Shown here: positions 8,373 to 16,538 of the stretch, in pieces
Position numbering within the stretch: the first letter of the stretch is position 1
Layout: every line of letters begins with the position of its first letter
Assembly (NCBI GenBank): GCA_028280305.1
Contig: JANQMC010000012.1
Location: 186,001 to 250,000, forward strand
Source: Pelagibius sp.
GTDB taxonomy: Bacteria > Pseudomonadota > Alphaproteobacteria > Kiloniellales > Kiloniellaceae
Direction of reading: 5' to 3'
DNA: 64,000 bases
Notes under the pieces: model-generated
Databases searched by the model: none
The model's input: the letters and a program-made list of their open reading frames with translations, nothing else
Told to the model about the DNA's origin: nothing
Translations under genes and position numbers: made by a program

Positions 8373-9788
8373 CTAAGTCTCCGCCGTTACCGGGGTGATC
8401 AACGAATCTGCCTGATGTTTTGCGGACCATACGGGAAGACGCGCACTGCGTCCGCGCAGTTCAGCATCTTCGATCTGTTCGAAACGATCCAGCAGCGCTT
8501 TTTCGCCGTCGGTTTCGGCCTGAGCCTGCGCCACCCCGATCGTGTCGCCGCTGACAATGATCGGGTGGTTGCGCTGCCGGGTCAGCCGCTCCAGCCGGCT
8601 GGCGACATTCACTGTATCGCCGACAACCGTGAACTCCAGGCAGCGGGGGTCGCCGACCGCCCCGACGACGGCGGCGCCGAAGTGCAAGCCAATGCCCGTC
8701 TGGATCGGTGCGTCCCCCGTCGCTTGACGTTCACGGTTCCAGGCCGCCAGTGTATCGCTAAGGGCGAGAGCGCAATGGAGAGCCGAGAGGGCGTCTTTGG
8801 CGCCGGGTTCCGGGGTTCCGAAGGTCGCCATGATGCCGTCGCCCATGTACTTGTCGATCGTCCCGCCGTGCTCGAAAATCACCTTGGCGCTGCGTTGGTG
8901 AAAACTACGCAGCAGCTCGATCACTTCGGTCGGCGCCAGGCTTTCGGAATAGCGGGTGAAGCCGACGAGATCGATGAACAGTACCGCGACCTCCTGGGAC
9001 CTGACCTCCGAAAGGGCGTCGTCGCTCTCGGCAAGCTGTTCCACCATGTTCGGGGAGAAAAAGCGGGCAAGGTTGCCTCGGGCTCGCTCGGTCCGTGCTT
9101 GGCGCACCAGAAGATTGCGCGACCGCCACACGGCGGCGGCCACCAGAGCCGTGGCAATGAGGTAGAGAACAACCTGATTTTGCCAAGCCGTCAGGCTGAC
9201 GAAATAGGGGTCGAAGAACATCCCGAAAGTCTCGTCCGTCCAGGTCGGATCGGCCGGCGTCGCCAGGTGCTGGTTCAATTCGGTGATGGTGTTGGGCAGC
9301 GTGGTGACCCACCAGGTCGCCAGGCTCCAGGCCGCCATGGTGGTGATGCCCGTCCAGACCACCAGGAAGGGCGAATAGCTGATGGCCGCCAGCGCCAGCC
9401 AGATATAGAGGTAGAGGTCGTTATGAATGCGCAGATTGCCCTGGATCGGCCAAGCGTTGGACTCGGCCAAGGGATTGGGAAAGATCAGCGCGATCGCCAG
9501 CAGGGAGGAATCGATGGCGATAAAGAGCGCGGTCCAGGCCGTTGGATTGTCGCTCCTGCGCCGGGTCATGTAATGCGCCGCGCCAAGGACGAAAAACAAC
9601 CCGATCAGTCCCAGATAGTATCCGACTCTGGGCATCGGCAGCTCGATGGCAAGCCAGGTGCCGACGACCAGGAGCGCAAGGGTGCGCGCGCCAAGGGCGA
9701 ATGCAAGGCCCGCATCCTCTTCGCCGCGCATTGCCTGCCGAATGCGTTCTTGGGTGGTTTCATCCCAAACCATCGACGTGACGCTCAT
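8373..9788 (-). CDS. Membrane-bound class III adenylate cyclase
   Basis: 471 residues. About six hydrophobic helices (residues 30-235) precede a class III cyclase domain (about 255-420). Both metal Asp residues are visible (VLFIDLVGFTRY and KYMGDGIMATFG). The base-selecting Lys is in IDKYMGDG, with Thr in EFTVVGDTVNVASRLE, the Lys/Thr pairing typical of class IIIb adenylate rather than guanylate cyclases. The Asn and Arg of NVASR are the transition-state residues. It should make cAMP in response to a membrane or periplasmic cue. It lies antisense inside the EPS locus. The start at 9788 has GAGGGAAG upstream. Confidence 0.9.
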   Translation of the reverse strand: MSVTSMVWDETTQERIRQAMRGEEDAGLAFALGARTLALLVVGTWLAIELPMPRVGYYLGLIGLFFVLGAAHYMTRRRSDNPTAWTALFIAIDSSLLAIALIFPNPLAESNAWPIQGNLRIHNDLYLYIWLALAAISYSPFLVVWTGITTMAAWSLATWWVTTLPNTITELNQHLATPADPTWTDETFGMFFDPYFVSLTAWQNQVVLYLIATALVAAAVWRSRNLLVRQARTERARGNLARFFSPNMVEQLAESDDALSEVRSQEVAVLFIDLVGFTRYSESLAPTEVIELLRSFHQRSAKVIFEHGGTIDKYMGDGIMATFGTPEPGAKDALSALHCALALSDTLAAWNRERQATGDAPIQTGIGLHFGAAVVGAVGDPRCLEFTVVGDTVNVASRLERLTRQRNHPIIVSGDTIGVAQAQAETDGEKALLDRFEQIEDAELRGRSARLPVWSAKHQADSLITPVTAET

Positions 9789-9961
9789 GCTCTTCCCTCA
9801 AAGATGCTTGGTTCGATGATGTCTCAAGTCGCTAGTGCACCTGCGGCAGCCGCCGGATCTCTCCTCGCGCCAGCTTGCCGAGACTGCGCCCGAATTTTGG
9901 GCAGATTGTGGCAAGAATGCCAGTGGATAAGCAGATATGCCTTGCTGCGGGACGTCGGCCC

Positions 9962-11110
9962 ATGAAGATTCTTTTCGCGACCGGGCATGGCTACTTGCCG
10001 CAGCGTGTGGGCGGATCGGAATCGAGTAGCCACGAGCTCATCCTCGCGCTTCAGGAAGCGGGGCATGACTGCAGCGTTCTGGCGCAGCTTCAGGGCAACG
10101 GATGGCTGGCCTTGCGTAATCGAGTCGTCATGAAGCTGATGCGCCGTCCGCTTTTGTCCGACCGGATGCCGGGCTATCAGGTTTCCCGGGCCTGGTTTCC
10201 CCATCTTCACGTTGACCGCCTGTTGAGGCGGTCGCGCCCGGACGTGGCCTTGGTGCAGTCGGGCGAACCGCTGCGTATGGCCAGAGGGTTCGTCGAAGCG
10301 GGGCTGCCTACCATGGTCTACCTGCGGGACGTTGAATTCCATGAACTGGGCGGCGACCCGGCGGACTTTCCGGCCCTCGGCTACCTGGCTAATTCCCGCT
10401 TCGTTGCTCAGCGTTTTCAGGCGACCTTCGGCCCGAGCCCAACGGTCATCCGGCCACTGTTCCGGGCGGCGCGCTACACGACAGCGGTTCAGCCGCGGCA
10501 GGTGACCTTCATCAATCCCCATGCCGTCAAGGGTGCGGATCTGGCATTTGCGATCGCCCGGCTTTGCCCCGAGATCCCGTTCTGTTTTGTCGAAGGCTGG
10601 CCGATGAATGGACAGGAGCGCCGAGATCTGGAACAGCGGGTCGCCGCCCATCCCAACGTTCGTCTGCAGGACCGGACCCACGACATGCGGGAAATCTATG
10701 CCGCGACGCGTTGCCTGCTGATTCCCAGCCAGTGGGAGGAGGCTTGGGGCCGCGTGGCGACGGAGGCTCACTTCAGCGGTATTCCCGCGATTGCCAGCAA
10801 CCGCGGGGGATTGCCGGAAGCGGTGGGGCCGGGCGGGCTTGTCCTGGCGCATGATGCTCCCGCCGAGACCTGGGCCGAGGCGGTACGCAGCTTCTGGAGC
10901 GACGACGGCGCTTATGACGAAGCCTCGGCGGCCGCCCTGGTTTATGCGAGGCGGCCTGAAATCGATCCGAAGCGCCAGATTGAGAACCTCATCATGACTT
11001 TGAACACCTTCATTGGCGGCGGCCACGCCGGCAAACTGCGGGAGATGAACGAGGACGGGGAATTCGCCTATACGCAACCGTCCGCAGCCTTGCGCGGCAG
11101 CGGGGACTGA
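9962..11110 (+). CDS. Family 4 (GT-B) glycosyltransferase
   Basis: About 382 residues. The N-terminal MKILFATGHGYLPQRVGGSE with its glycine-rich loop is the GT4 acceptor-side signature. The C-terminal half has the donor-binding IPSQWEEAWGRVATEAHFSG, which contains the E-x7-E pair, followed by IASNRGGLPEAVG. It uses a nucleotide sugar and is retaining by family. I chose the ATG at 9962 because homology begins exactly there; an in-frame ATG at 9875 would add 29 unrelated residues. It is the first gene of a GT4-GT8-GT2 run with 5 and 3 bases between genes. Confidence 0.9.
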   Translation: MKILFATGHGYLPQRVGGSESSSHELILALQEAGHDCSVLAQLQGNGWLALRNRVVMKLMRRPLLSDRMPGYQVSRAWFPHLHVDRLLRRSRPDVALVQSGEPLRMARGFVEAGLPTMVYLRDVEFHELGGDPADFPALGYLANSRFVAQRFQATFGPSPTVIRPLFRAARYTTAVQPRQVTFINPHAVKGADLAFAIARLCPEIPFCFVEGWPMNGQERRDLEQRVAAHPNVRLQDRTHDMREIYAATRCLLIPSQWEEAWGRVATEAHFSGIPAIASNRGGLPEAVGPGGLVLAHDAPAETWAEAVRSFWSDDGAYDEASAAALVYARRPEIDPKRQIENLIMTLNTFIGGGHAGKLREMNEDGEFAYTQPSAALRGSGD

Positions 11111-11115
11111 CTGGG

Positions 11116-12084
11116 ATGGCGGTATCTCCGATCAAGCTTATTTTCGGGGTCGACGGCAGCTATAGCCAGCACCTTGCCGTCACTCTGGTTTCCCTGCTCG
11201 AAAACAACCGCGGCAACACTTTTGACATCCTTGTCGTGACCCTGAATATGACGGTGCAGGACAAAGCCCGCCTGCGCAGTGTGGTCGACGGCTTCGCCAA
11301 TGTGCGGCTGCGTTTTAAAGACTTCGATATCAGTCGTTACAGCCATTTCCGCACAGACGGCCACATTTCCCACGCATCCTATCTGCGGATCTTCATTCCG
11401 GAAATCCTGGCGGAGAGCGAGGAGCGGGTTCTCTATCTCGACTGCGATCTCGTCGTTCAGGAAGACATCAAGCCTTTGTGGGATTTCGATATCGGCGACA
11501 AGGTGATTGCGGCTGCGCCCAATCCCTTCTTTGTACGCCATGACGATCTCGATCTGCCGCCGGACGCTGACTACTTCAATGCGGGGGTGCTTTTGATCAA
11601 TCTGCGGCGCTGGCGTGAGGCCGATGGGACGGCGCGCCTGATCCGCTTTATTGAGGCGCATCATGCGCATCTCTATGCCCATGATCAGGATGCCTTGAAC
11701 GCAGTTTTCCTGGGCGAGTTCGCCGAGTTGGCGCCTCAGTGGAACTTTCAGACTTCCATGCTGTGGTGCGAACCGGAAGCGCTGTCGCTGCGCTATGAAG
11801 AGTTCCGGCATCTGGTCGACGATCCGGCCATCATTCATTACACAACGCCATCGAAGCCCTGGCACTTCGGTAACACACATCCGCACAAGGGTATTTATTA
11901 TCATTATCTCATGAAGACACCCTACCGCGACTACAAACCGGCGGACGTGTCGGTGGCCAGCGTTGTCGGTCGGGCACTGCGCTGGCCTCAGGTGGCCTTT
12001 CGCGACCAACTGCCCGGTGCCTATTATCCGACGCGCCGGGCGTTTCGCCACTTGAAAACAAGCTATCTCGGCCTCAAGGTCTAG
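11116..12084 (+). CDS. Family 8 glycosyltransferase
   Basis: 322 residues. It begins KLIFGVDGSYSQHLAVTL, the GT8 nucleotide-sugar site, and has the DxD metal motif in VLYLDCDLVV, then YFNAGVLLINLRRWRE and DQDALNAVF, both standard GT8 blocks. HYTTPSKPWHFG carries the second metal His. Family members are retaining galactosyl- or glucosyltransferases (LgtC, RfaJ and others). It lies between the GT4 gene and a GT2 gene in a tight run, so it probably adds an alpha-linked residue to the EPS repeat unit or a side chain. Confidence 0.92.
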   Translation: MAVSPIKLIFGVDGSYSQHLAVTLVSLLENNRGNTFDILVVTLNMTVQDKARLRSVVDGFANVRLRFKDFDISRYSHFRTDGHISHASYLRIFIPEILAESEERVLYLDCDLVVQEDIKPLWDFDIGDKVIAAAPNPFFVRHDDLDLPPDADYFNAGVLLINLRRWREADGTARLIRFIEAHHAHLYAHDQDALNAVFLGEFAELAPQWNFQTSMLWCEPEALSLRYEEFRHLVDDPAIIHYTTPSKPWHFGNTHPHKGIYYHYLMKTPYRDYKPADVSVASVVGRALRWPQVAFRDQLPGAYYPTRRAFRHLKTSYLGLKV

Positions 12085-12087
12085 AGC

Positions 12088-13023
12088 ATGACGGATTCCC
12101 CCCTGGTCAGTGTGATCATTCCGAACTTCAATCGGAAAGCCGAGTTGCAGCGCGCTGTCGACAGCGTCTTGTCTCAGGACTACGAGGAACTGGAAATCAT
12201 CGTTGTCGATGATGCCTCGACCGTCGATGTCTCCCTTTCATTCCCACCACTTGAACCCGAAAAGCTGCGCTGGATCACCTTGCCGGAAAACCGGGGTGGC
12301 GCGACAGCGCGCAACGCGGGGATCGATGCAGCGCGGGGTGAACTTGTCGCTTTTCTCGATTCGGACGATGTCTGGACATCGGACAAGTTGACCCGGCAGG
12401 TCGCCAACTACCTGGCGGACGGACGGCCGGCGGGCTGCGTCTACTACAGTCAGGTGGTGATGGATCGTGGCGAGGAGCGTCTTCTGCTGCCGGAACGCCC
12501 CATGGCGCCTGATGAAGGCGTGGGGGACTATCTCTTTCCCTGGCGCGGTAACCTGATCCATACCTCTTCTTTGCTGATGTCGGCATCACTCGCCCGGGCC
12601 GTCCGTTTCACCGACGATCTGCGTATTCATCAGGATGTCGATTTCTGTTTGCGCCTGCAGCAGCAGGGCGCGCGTTTCCGGTTTCATCCCGAGCCGCTCA
12701 GCCGTTGGCATGCCGAGGCGCGCGCGGACCGCATGAGCTATCGTCCGAAGTTTCTGTTGTCCCTGAACTGGCTTGCCACCACAGGGGAACTGATGCCTTT
12801 TCACAGCCGACAGAAGTTTGCGACCCAGCTTGCCTCGCGCATGCCCGCATTCATCTGGAGCGACCCGGGTGTGGTTCTAAGAGGGATCTGGCGCTGCCGG
12901 CGGGAAGGCTACATCTCCACCCGCTATGCCCTGCGATTGCTGACCCAGTTCGTTATGCCGGCGCGCTGGAGCAATGGCCTTGCCCGCGCCCTGAAGCCGG
13001 CCCGCCAGGCCGGGGGCGGCTGA
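12088..13023 (+). CDS. Family 2 glycosyltransferase
   Basis: 311 residues. GT2 motifs: VSVIIPNFNRKAELQRAV, EIIVVDDASTVD, RGGATARNAG and the metal site FLDSDDVWTSDKL. IHQDVDFCLRL is the acceptor-side block. No clear membrane helix is seen. It begins 3 bases after the GT8 gene, so it is translationally close-coupled, and it ends facing the leftward sulfotransferase with only 17 bases between them. It probably adds one sugar to the repeat unit. Confidence 0.88.
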   Translation: MTDSPLVSVIIPNFNRKAELQRAVDSVLSQDYEELEIIVVDDASTVDVSLSFPPLEPEKLRWITLPENRGGATARNAGIDAARGELVAFLDSDDVWTSDKLTRQVANYLADGRPAGCVYYSQVVMDRGEERLLLPERPMAPDEGVGDYLFPWRGNLIHTSSLLMSASLARAVRFTDDLRIHQDVDFCLRLQQQGARFRFHPEPLSRWHAEARADRMSYRPKFLLSLNWLATTGELMPFHSRQKFATQLASRMPAFIWSDPGVVLRGIWRCRREGYISTRYALRLLTQFVMPARWSNGLARALKPARQAGGG

Positions 13024-13040
13024 TTTAGCTTCTGGCCTGA

Positions 13041-13871
13041 TCAGTAGTGGCGGGTGGCATAGGTCGCCGGCAAGGTCAGCATCGTGATCATCGCCTGGCG
13101 GGAAAGTCCTAACTTTTCGCGCCATTCATCTTTCACCGTGATGGCGCTGCTGCTGGTCCGGCGCATTCGGTTCCCGGCGAGGTTATGGCGTTCAGCCTCC
13201 GCCCAATTCAATTGACTGCGCTGGTAGTCCAGCCCCAGAGACAGCATGACCTCATTCAGATTGGGTTCTGGGTCGGCCACGAGATTCTCGTAGCGCAGTC
13301 GGATCGACTCGACATCGCGCAGCAGCCTCAAGGTCTTGAGTGTTGTCTGGCGATAGTAGGCGGCGGGCCTCAGGACAGAGGCCTTACCCCGTTTCACCAA
13401 GGAGTAGATCTGGCCCTTGGGGTCACGGAGCAGATGAATCGGAGTCACCGGCAAATCGGTGTACTTCAGCAGTCCGGCAAGGCGGTGGAATCGTTTACTG
13501 GAATCGATAATCAACTTGGCCCCGGTAACATCGGCCAGAGAATCGAAGAACAGGCGGTTGTGATCCGCAAAGCGCACAGGGTCCTGGGCCCGCAGGTCGA
13601 GTTCCCGCAGGGTCAGTCCGGAGCGGCGCTCCACTTGGTCGTTAATGGCCTGCCAGAAAGCGCATTCCCAGATACTGTCGGCCCCGCAAGTACAGGAAGA
13701 ACCAAAGCGCGTCTGCTCGGTTTTCGGCTTCAGTTCATGCGCATACTCATGAAGTTCGAAGAGCTCACCAACGCTGACGGCCTCTGAATGCGCATTCAGC
13801 AGCAAGTCCAGGAGCGTTGAGCCGCAGTGTTGCAGGCCGACGATATAGGCTATGCGGTAACTGCGGGACAT
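13041..13871 (-). CDS. Sulfotransferase (PAPS-dependent)
   Basis: 276 residues. The 5'-phosphosulfate loop is AYIVGLQHCGSTLLDLLL near residues 9-26, and the 3'-phosphate site is HLLRDPKGQIYSL (Arg and Ser ligands). It carries the Cys-rich SSCTCGADSIWECAFW, a feature of one bacterial sulfotransferase group, and IIDSSK before the 3' site. It would move sulfate from PAPS to a sugar hydroxyl. AAGGAGA stands upstream of the ATG at 13871. It leads away from the GT run and is the first of three sulfotransferases in the locus. Confidence 0.87.
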   Translation of the reverse strand: MSRSYRIAYIVGLQHCGSTLLDLLLNAHSEAVSVGELFELHEYAHELKPKTEQTRFGSSCTCGADSIWECAFWQAINDQVERRSGLTLRELDLRAQDPVRFADHNRLFFDSLADVTGAKLIIDSSKRFHRLAGLLKYTDLPVTPIHLLRDPKGQIYSLVKRGKASVLRPAAYYRQTTLKTLRLLRDVESIRLRYENLVADPEPNLNEVMLSLGLDYQRSQLNWAEAERHNLAGNRMRRTSSSAITVKDEWREKLGLSRQAMITMLTLPATYATRHY

Positions 13872-13926
13872 GACGCGACTCTCCTTCGTATCGGCTGTTA
13901 CAGAGGACAGCGTTTTCCTGGTTCGG

Positions 13927-14871
13927 CTATGGCGTTACCCAGGCGGTCAGATCGCGGTCCAGCAGGTGGCTGAGGGACTCTACCTCCGGGGCGAGGCTTC
14001 GGTTCAGGCGGGCGCGCGTTTCCTGGCGCATGGCCGGACGGCGGCGTTGTTGCAGGTTCATGTCGTAGAGGCGGCCGCGCAGGGTTTGCGCGCGCCACTG
14101 CAGCCCGTGGGCGAGGCGGCCCCGCGGCAGCCAGCGTTCCGGATTCCAGAGATCAAGCGGCGGCTTGATCAGCCATCGGTGCAGTGCGACGTTGCGGATG
14201 ACCCTGGCGCTGTTGACCACTTCGAATTCCGGGTCGTGATCGGTGGGAAGGTCGAGAAAGGAAAGCACCCGCTGATAGCTTTCCTGCGAAGACTTCGCGA
14301 AGTCGTCATAGATGACGATTTCCACGTTCTCTCGGCCGAAAGCCTTCTGAAAGCGCTCGATCTGCTCGCGATAGCGGACCACCTCGGAGTAAAGCAGACC
14401 TGCCGGAAAGTGGGCGGCACGCGGAATCGCGTTGCCGCGTCTGCGCTTTTCCTCCGCGCGCAGGGCCTTGTCAAAATCGCCATGACTTTCGTTGCCGCTG
14501 AACAGAAATTGCCCGTGCAGTGAATAGATCACATCGACTGGGTTGCGCAGCATGACGATGATCTTGGCGTTTGGGCTGAACTCCTTGATCTCCTGGGCGG
14601 CGGTGCGGGAGTAGAGGTACCAGACCGTACCTTCGCCGATGTAGCGTTCGCTCCGCGCGGCGCGGAAGAGATCGAGATAGGCCTCCAGATCGCGCATACG
14701 CCAGCCGTGTTCGAGATCGCGGCCGAAGAAGATCGGCTCCTTGGGATTGGAGAAGAAGATATCCGGATGCTGCCCCAGGTAACTCGCCATGGCCGTTGTA
14801 CCGCATTTGGCGGCGCCGACGAGAAACAGGTTGGGCGTTTTTGCAGAGGTTGTGTGCTGGGTTGCCGTCAT
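13927..14871 (-). CDS. Sulfotransferase (PAPS-dependent, heparan-sulfotransferase-like)
   Basis: About 314 residues. The PAPS loop is FLVGAAKCGTTAMASYL, then the 3'-phosphate site IIVMLRNPVDVIYSL. The early NPKEPIFFGRD segment and the single-domain length fit the Sulfotransfer_1/heparan-type group. I chose the ATG at 14871 because AGGAG stands 7 bases upstream and homology starts right after; the longer in-frame start at 14955 overlaps the flippase coding end and adds low-complexity residues. It is 10 bases downstream of the flippase gene, so the two are probably one transcript. Confidence 0.9.
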   Translation of the reverse strand: MTATQHTTSAKTPNLFLVGAAKCGTTAMASYLGQHPDIFFSNPKEPIFFGRDLEHGWRMRDLEAYLDLFRAARSERYIGEGTVWYLYSRTAAQEIKEFSPNAKIIVMLRNPVDVIYSLHGQFLFSGNESHGDFDKALRAEEKRRRGNAIPRAAHFPAGLLYSEVVRYREQIERFQKAFGRENVEIVIYDDFAKSSQESYQRVLSFLDLPTDHDPEFEVVNSARVIRNVALHRWLIKPPLDLWNPERWLPRGRLAHGLQWRAQTLRGRLYDMNLQQRRRPAMRQETRARLNRSLAPEVESLSHLLDRDLTAWVTP

Positions 14872-14881
14872 GGCGATACTC

Positions 14882-16336
14882 CTAGGATGCCCTGACGAAA
14901 CCGGGCAGAACCCGGGAGACCGCGATGCCGATTTCGGTTTTGGCGGGGTGGGCAAAAACCATCAGGCCGGTAAGCCAGCCGGCGAAAGCGCCGAGCCCAC
15001 CCAGAGCCAAAGCTAGCAGGCTGTTTTCCGGTTCAGCGCCCAAAGCGGCTATGACCGCCAACGGAACAGCTGCCGCGAGCAAAGTGACAGCCAGGCTCTG
15101 GCGCCCGGCCTGCAGAAGGTCCGCTATGCCGTAGTCGAGCAGCTTGGTCAGGTAACCGTGCGAGATGGTGGCATTCAAAAGAGGTGGCAGGCAGAGGGCA
15201 AATGCGAGAGGGAGCAGCCCTTGTGTCGCAGCGACAACGACCAGAACGATCTTGAGAGGCTGAACGATAAGCTGGATCTTCAAGCTGATATCGATCCGGC
15301 CAACCGCGATGAAGAGCGAGCGATTGAGATGGATAAAGGGGGTTACGACGCCAAGCAGGCAGAGCACCTGGATCACCGGAACTGCCGCATCCCACTGATC
15401 GCCGAAAAGCACCCTTACCAGGGGGTGGGCGAGAAGGGCCAGAACCAGGGAGAAGGGCCACCCGATAACCGTGAGGTAGGAAATGCCGCGCAGATAAAGC
15501 GGCTTCAACGATATGCCGCTGCGTACTTTACCGGCAAAGGCGGGAAGCAGCACGGGCATCAGCCCGTCAAGAACGCCTTTGCGGTAGATATGAATGGTCG
15601 CCGTCGCGCGGTGAAGCAGGCCTGTGGCCTCGAAACCCAATAGGCGCCCGGCGACCAAGCTCGGCGCCTGGTTGCCGAGCTCACTCAGAGCGGCAATCGC
15701 CGCCGACTGGCCACCAAAGCCAAGGACTTCGGCCCAGTGGGATACGCCGGGTTTCAGAAACAGGTATCCCGGCCTCAGGCAGTGAGCGAGTACCGTCGAG
15801 GCAAGACTGCCGGCCAGGAGCCCCCAAGCCAGGCTGGTAACGCCGGTCCCATGAAGCGCAAGGCTGATGGAAACGGAGGCCGTGGCTGCGGCTGAAGCCA
15901 CACCGACGCCGTAAAGGCGGCCAAACTGCATATCCCGCCGCATCAGCGCCAGCACCGGGGTGCTGAAGGGCACAAGAATGAAGGTCAGGCTAAGTAGCCG
16001 CAGCACCTCGTTGACGGCAGGGTTCGCATACCACTCGGCGAGAAAGGGCGCAGAAAGAAACAACAGGAGTCCCAAAGGCCAGGCGATCACCAGTGCCAGA
16101 CTGAACGCCGTCTCGATTTTTGGGCGGGTCAGCTCGGTTTCTTTGACCAAGTAGTTCCCGGCGCCAAAATCCTGGAGGACGTTAGCCAAGGTCACCAGGG
16201 CCGCAGCGACCGCGAAGGTACCGAACTCTTCCGGGCTCAGCAGTCTGGCGAGCAGCACCATGCTGGCGAACTGAATCGCCAGAGCCGAATAGCGCTGCGC
16301 AAAGGAAAGAACCAATGATCGCCTGATGCTTGCCAA
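14882..16336 (-). CDS. Wzx/ExoT-type polysaccharide flippase
   Basis: 484 residues with about 12-14 hydrophobic helices across the whole length. The N-terminus (SFAQRYSALAIQFASMVLLA, then RLLSPEEFGTFAVA) is the polysaccharide-transporter (PST/MOP) signature. It should flip the undecaprenyl-linked repeat unit across the inner membrane for the Wzy polymerase. The start is a TTG at 16336, supported by GAGGT six bases upstream; I see no better ATG. The gene lies downstream of one copy of a duplicated promoter-like element (16465-16525) and leads into a sulfotransferase. Confidence 0.9.
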   Translation of the reverse strand: MASIRRSLVLSFAQRYSALAIQFASMVLLARLLSPEEFGTFAVAAALVTLANVLQDFGAGNYLVKETELTRPKIETAFSLALVIAWPLGLLLFLSAPFLAEWYANPAVNEVLRLLSLTFILVPFSTPVLALMRRDMQFGRLYGVGVASAAATASVSISLALHGTGVTSLAWGLLAGSLASTVLAHCLRPGYLFLKPGVSHWAEVLGFGGQSAAIAALSELGNQAPSLVAGRLLGFEATGLLHRATATIHIYRKGVLDGLMPVLLPAFAGKVRSGISLKPLYLRGISYLTVIGWPFSLVLALLAHPLVRVLFGDQWDAAVPVIQVLCLLGVVTPFIHLNRSLFIAVGRIDISLKIQLIVQPLKIVLVVVAATQGLLPLAFALCLPPLLNATISHGYLTKLLDYGIADLLQAGRQSLAVTLLAAAVPLAVIAALGAEPENSLLALALGGLGAFAGWLTGLMVFAHPAKTEIGIAVSRVLPGFVRAS

Positions 16337-16464
16337 GCGCGTACCTCAATCTGCTGGGGCGTCCGGCGAACGGGGCCCTGCCAAGCACGGCATTTCCTCG
16401 AAGCGGCGCTGCTTTGGCCTGCCGCGCGGAGCCCGGCGGTGGCACTTTATGTCGGCAGCTTTTT

Positions 16465-16525
16465 CGCTTTTATATCAATAGTATGTGCGGCTTACTGAAT
16501 GCAAGCATGCCACAAATATGTTCCA
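16465..16525 (-). promoter_or_regulatory. Promoter-like element, copy 1 (upstream of flippase gene)
   Basis: Read on the minus strand, this stretch matches 18151-18211 without gaps at about 49 of 61 positions, including 25 of 25 at 16501-16525. Inside it is CTTGCA, a 16-base spacer and TACTAT, a plausible -35/-10 pair. The upstream half is the invariant block with core CATATTTGTGGCATGC, a possible operator. It is 129 bases from the flippase TTG. The promoter reading is inference from spacing and conservation. Confidence 0.5.
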
Positions 16526-16538
16526 CGAGGAGCACGCT

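Noticed and set aside
8214..9965. 583-residue open frame on the plus strand
   Set aside because: It is antisense to the cyclase gene, whose catalytic motifs are complete; no domain in this frame.
9824..11077. 417-residue open frame on the minus strand
   Set aside because: It is antisense to the GT4 gene with clear motifs; a shadow.
16501..16525. Possible sigma-54 promoter (TGGCA...TTGC on the minus strand) in the repeated block
   Set aside because: The distance between the GG and GC doublets is too short by three bases for sigma-54, so I read it as an operator plus a sigma-70-type promoter.
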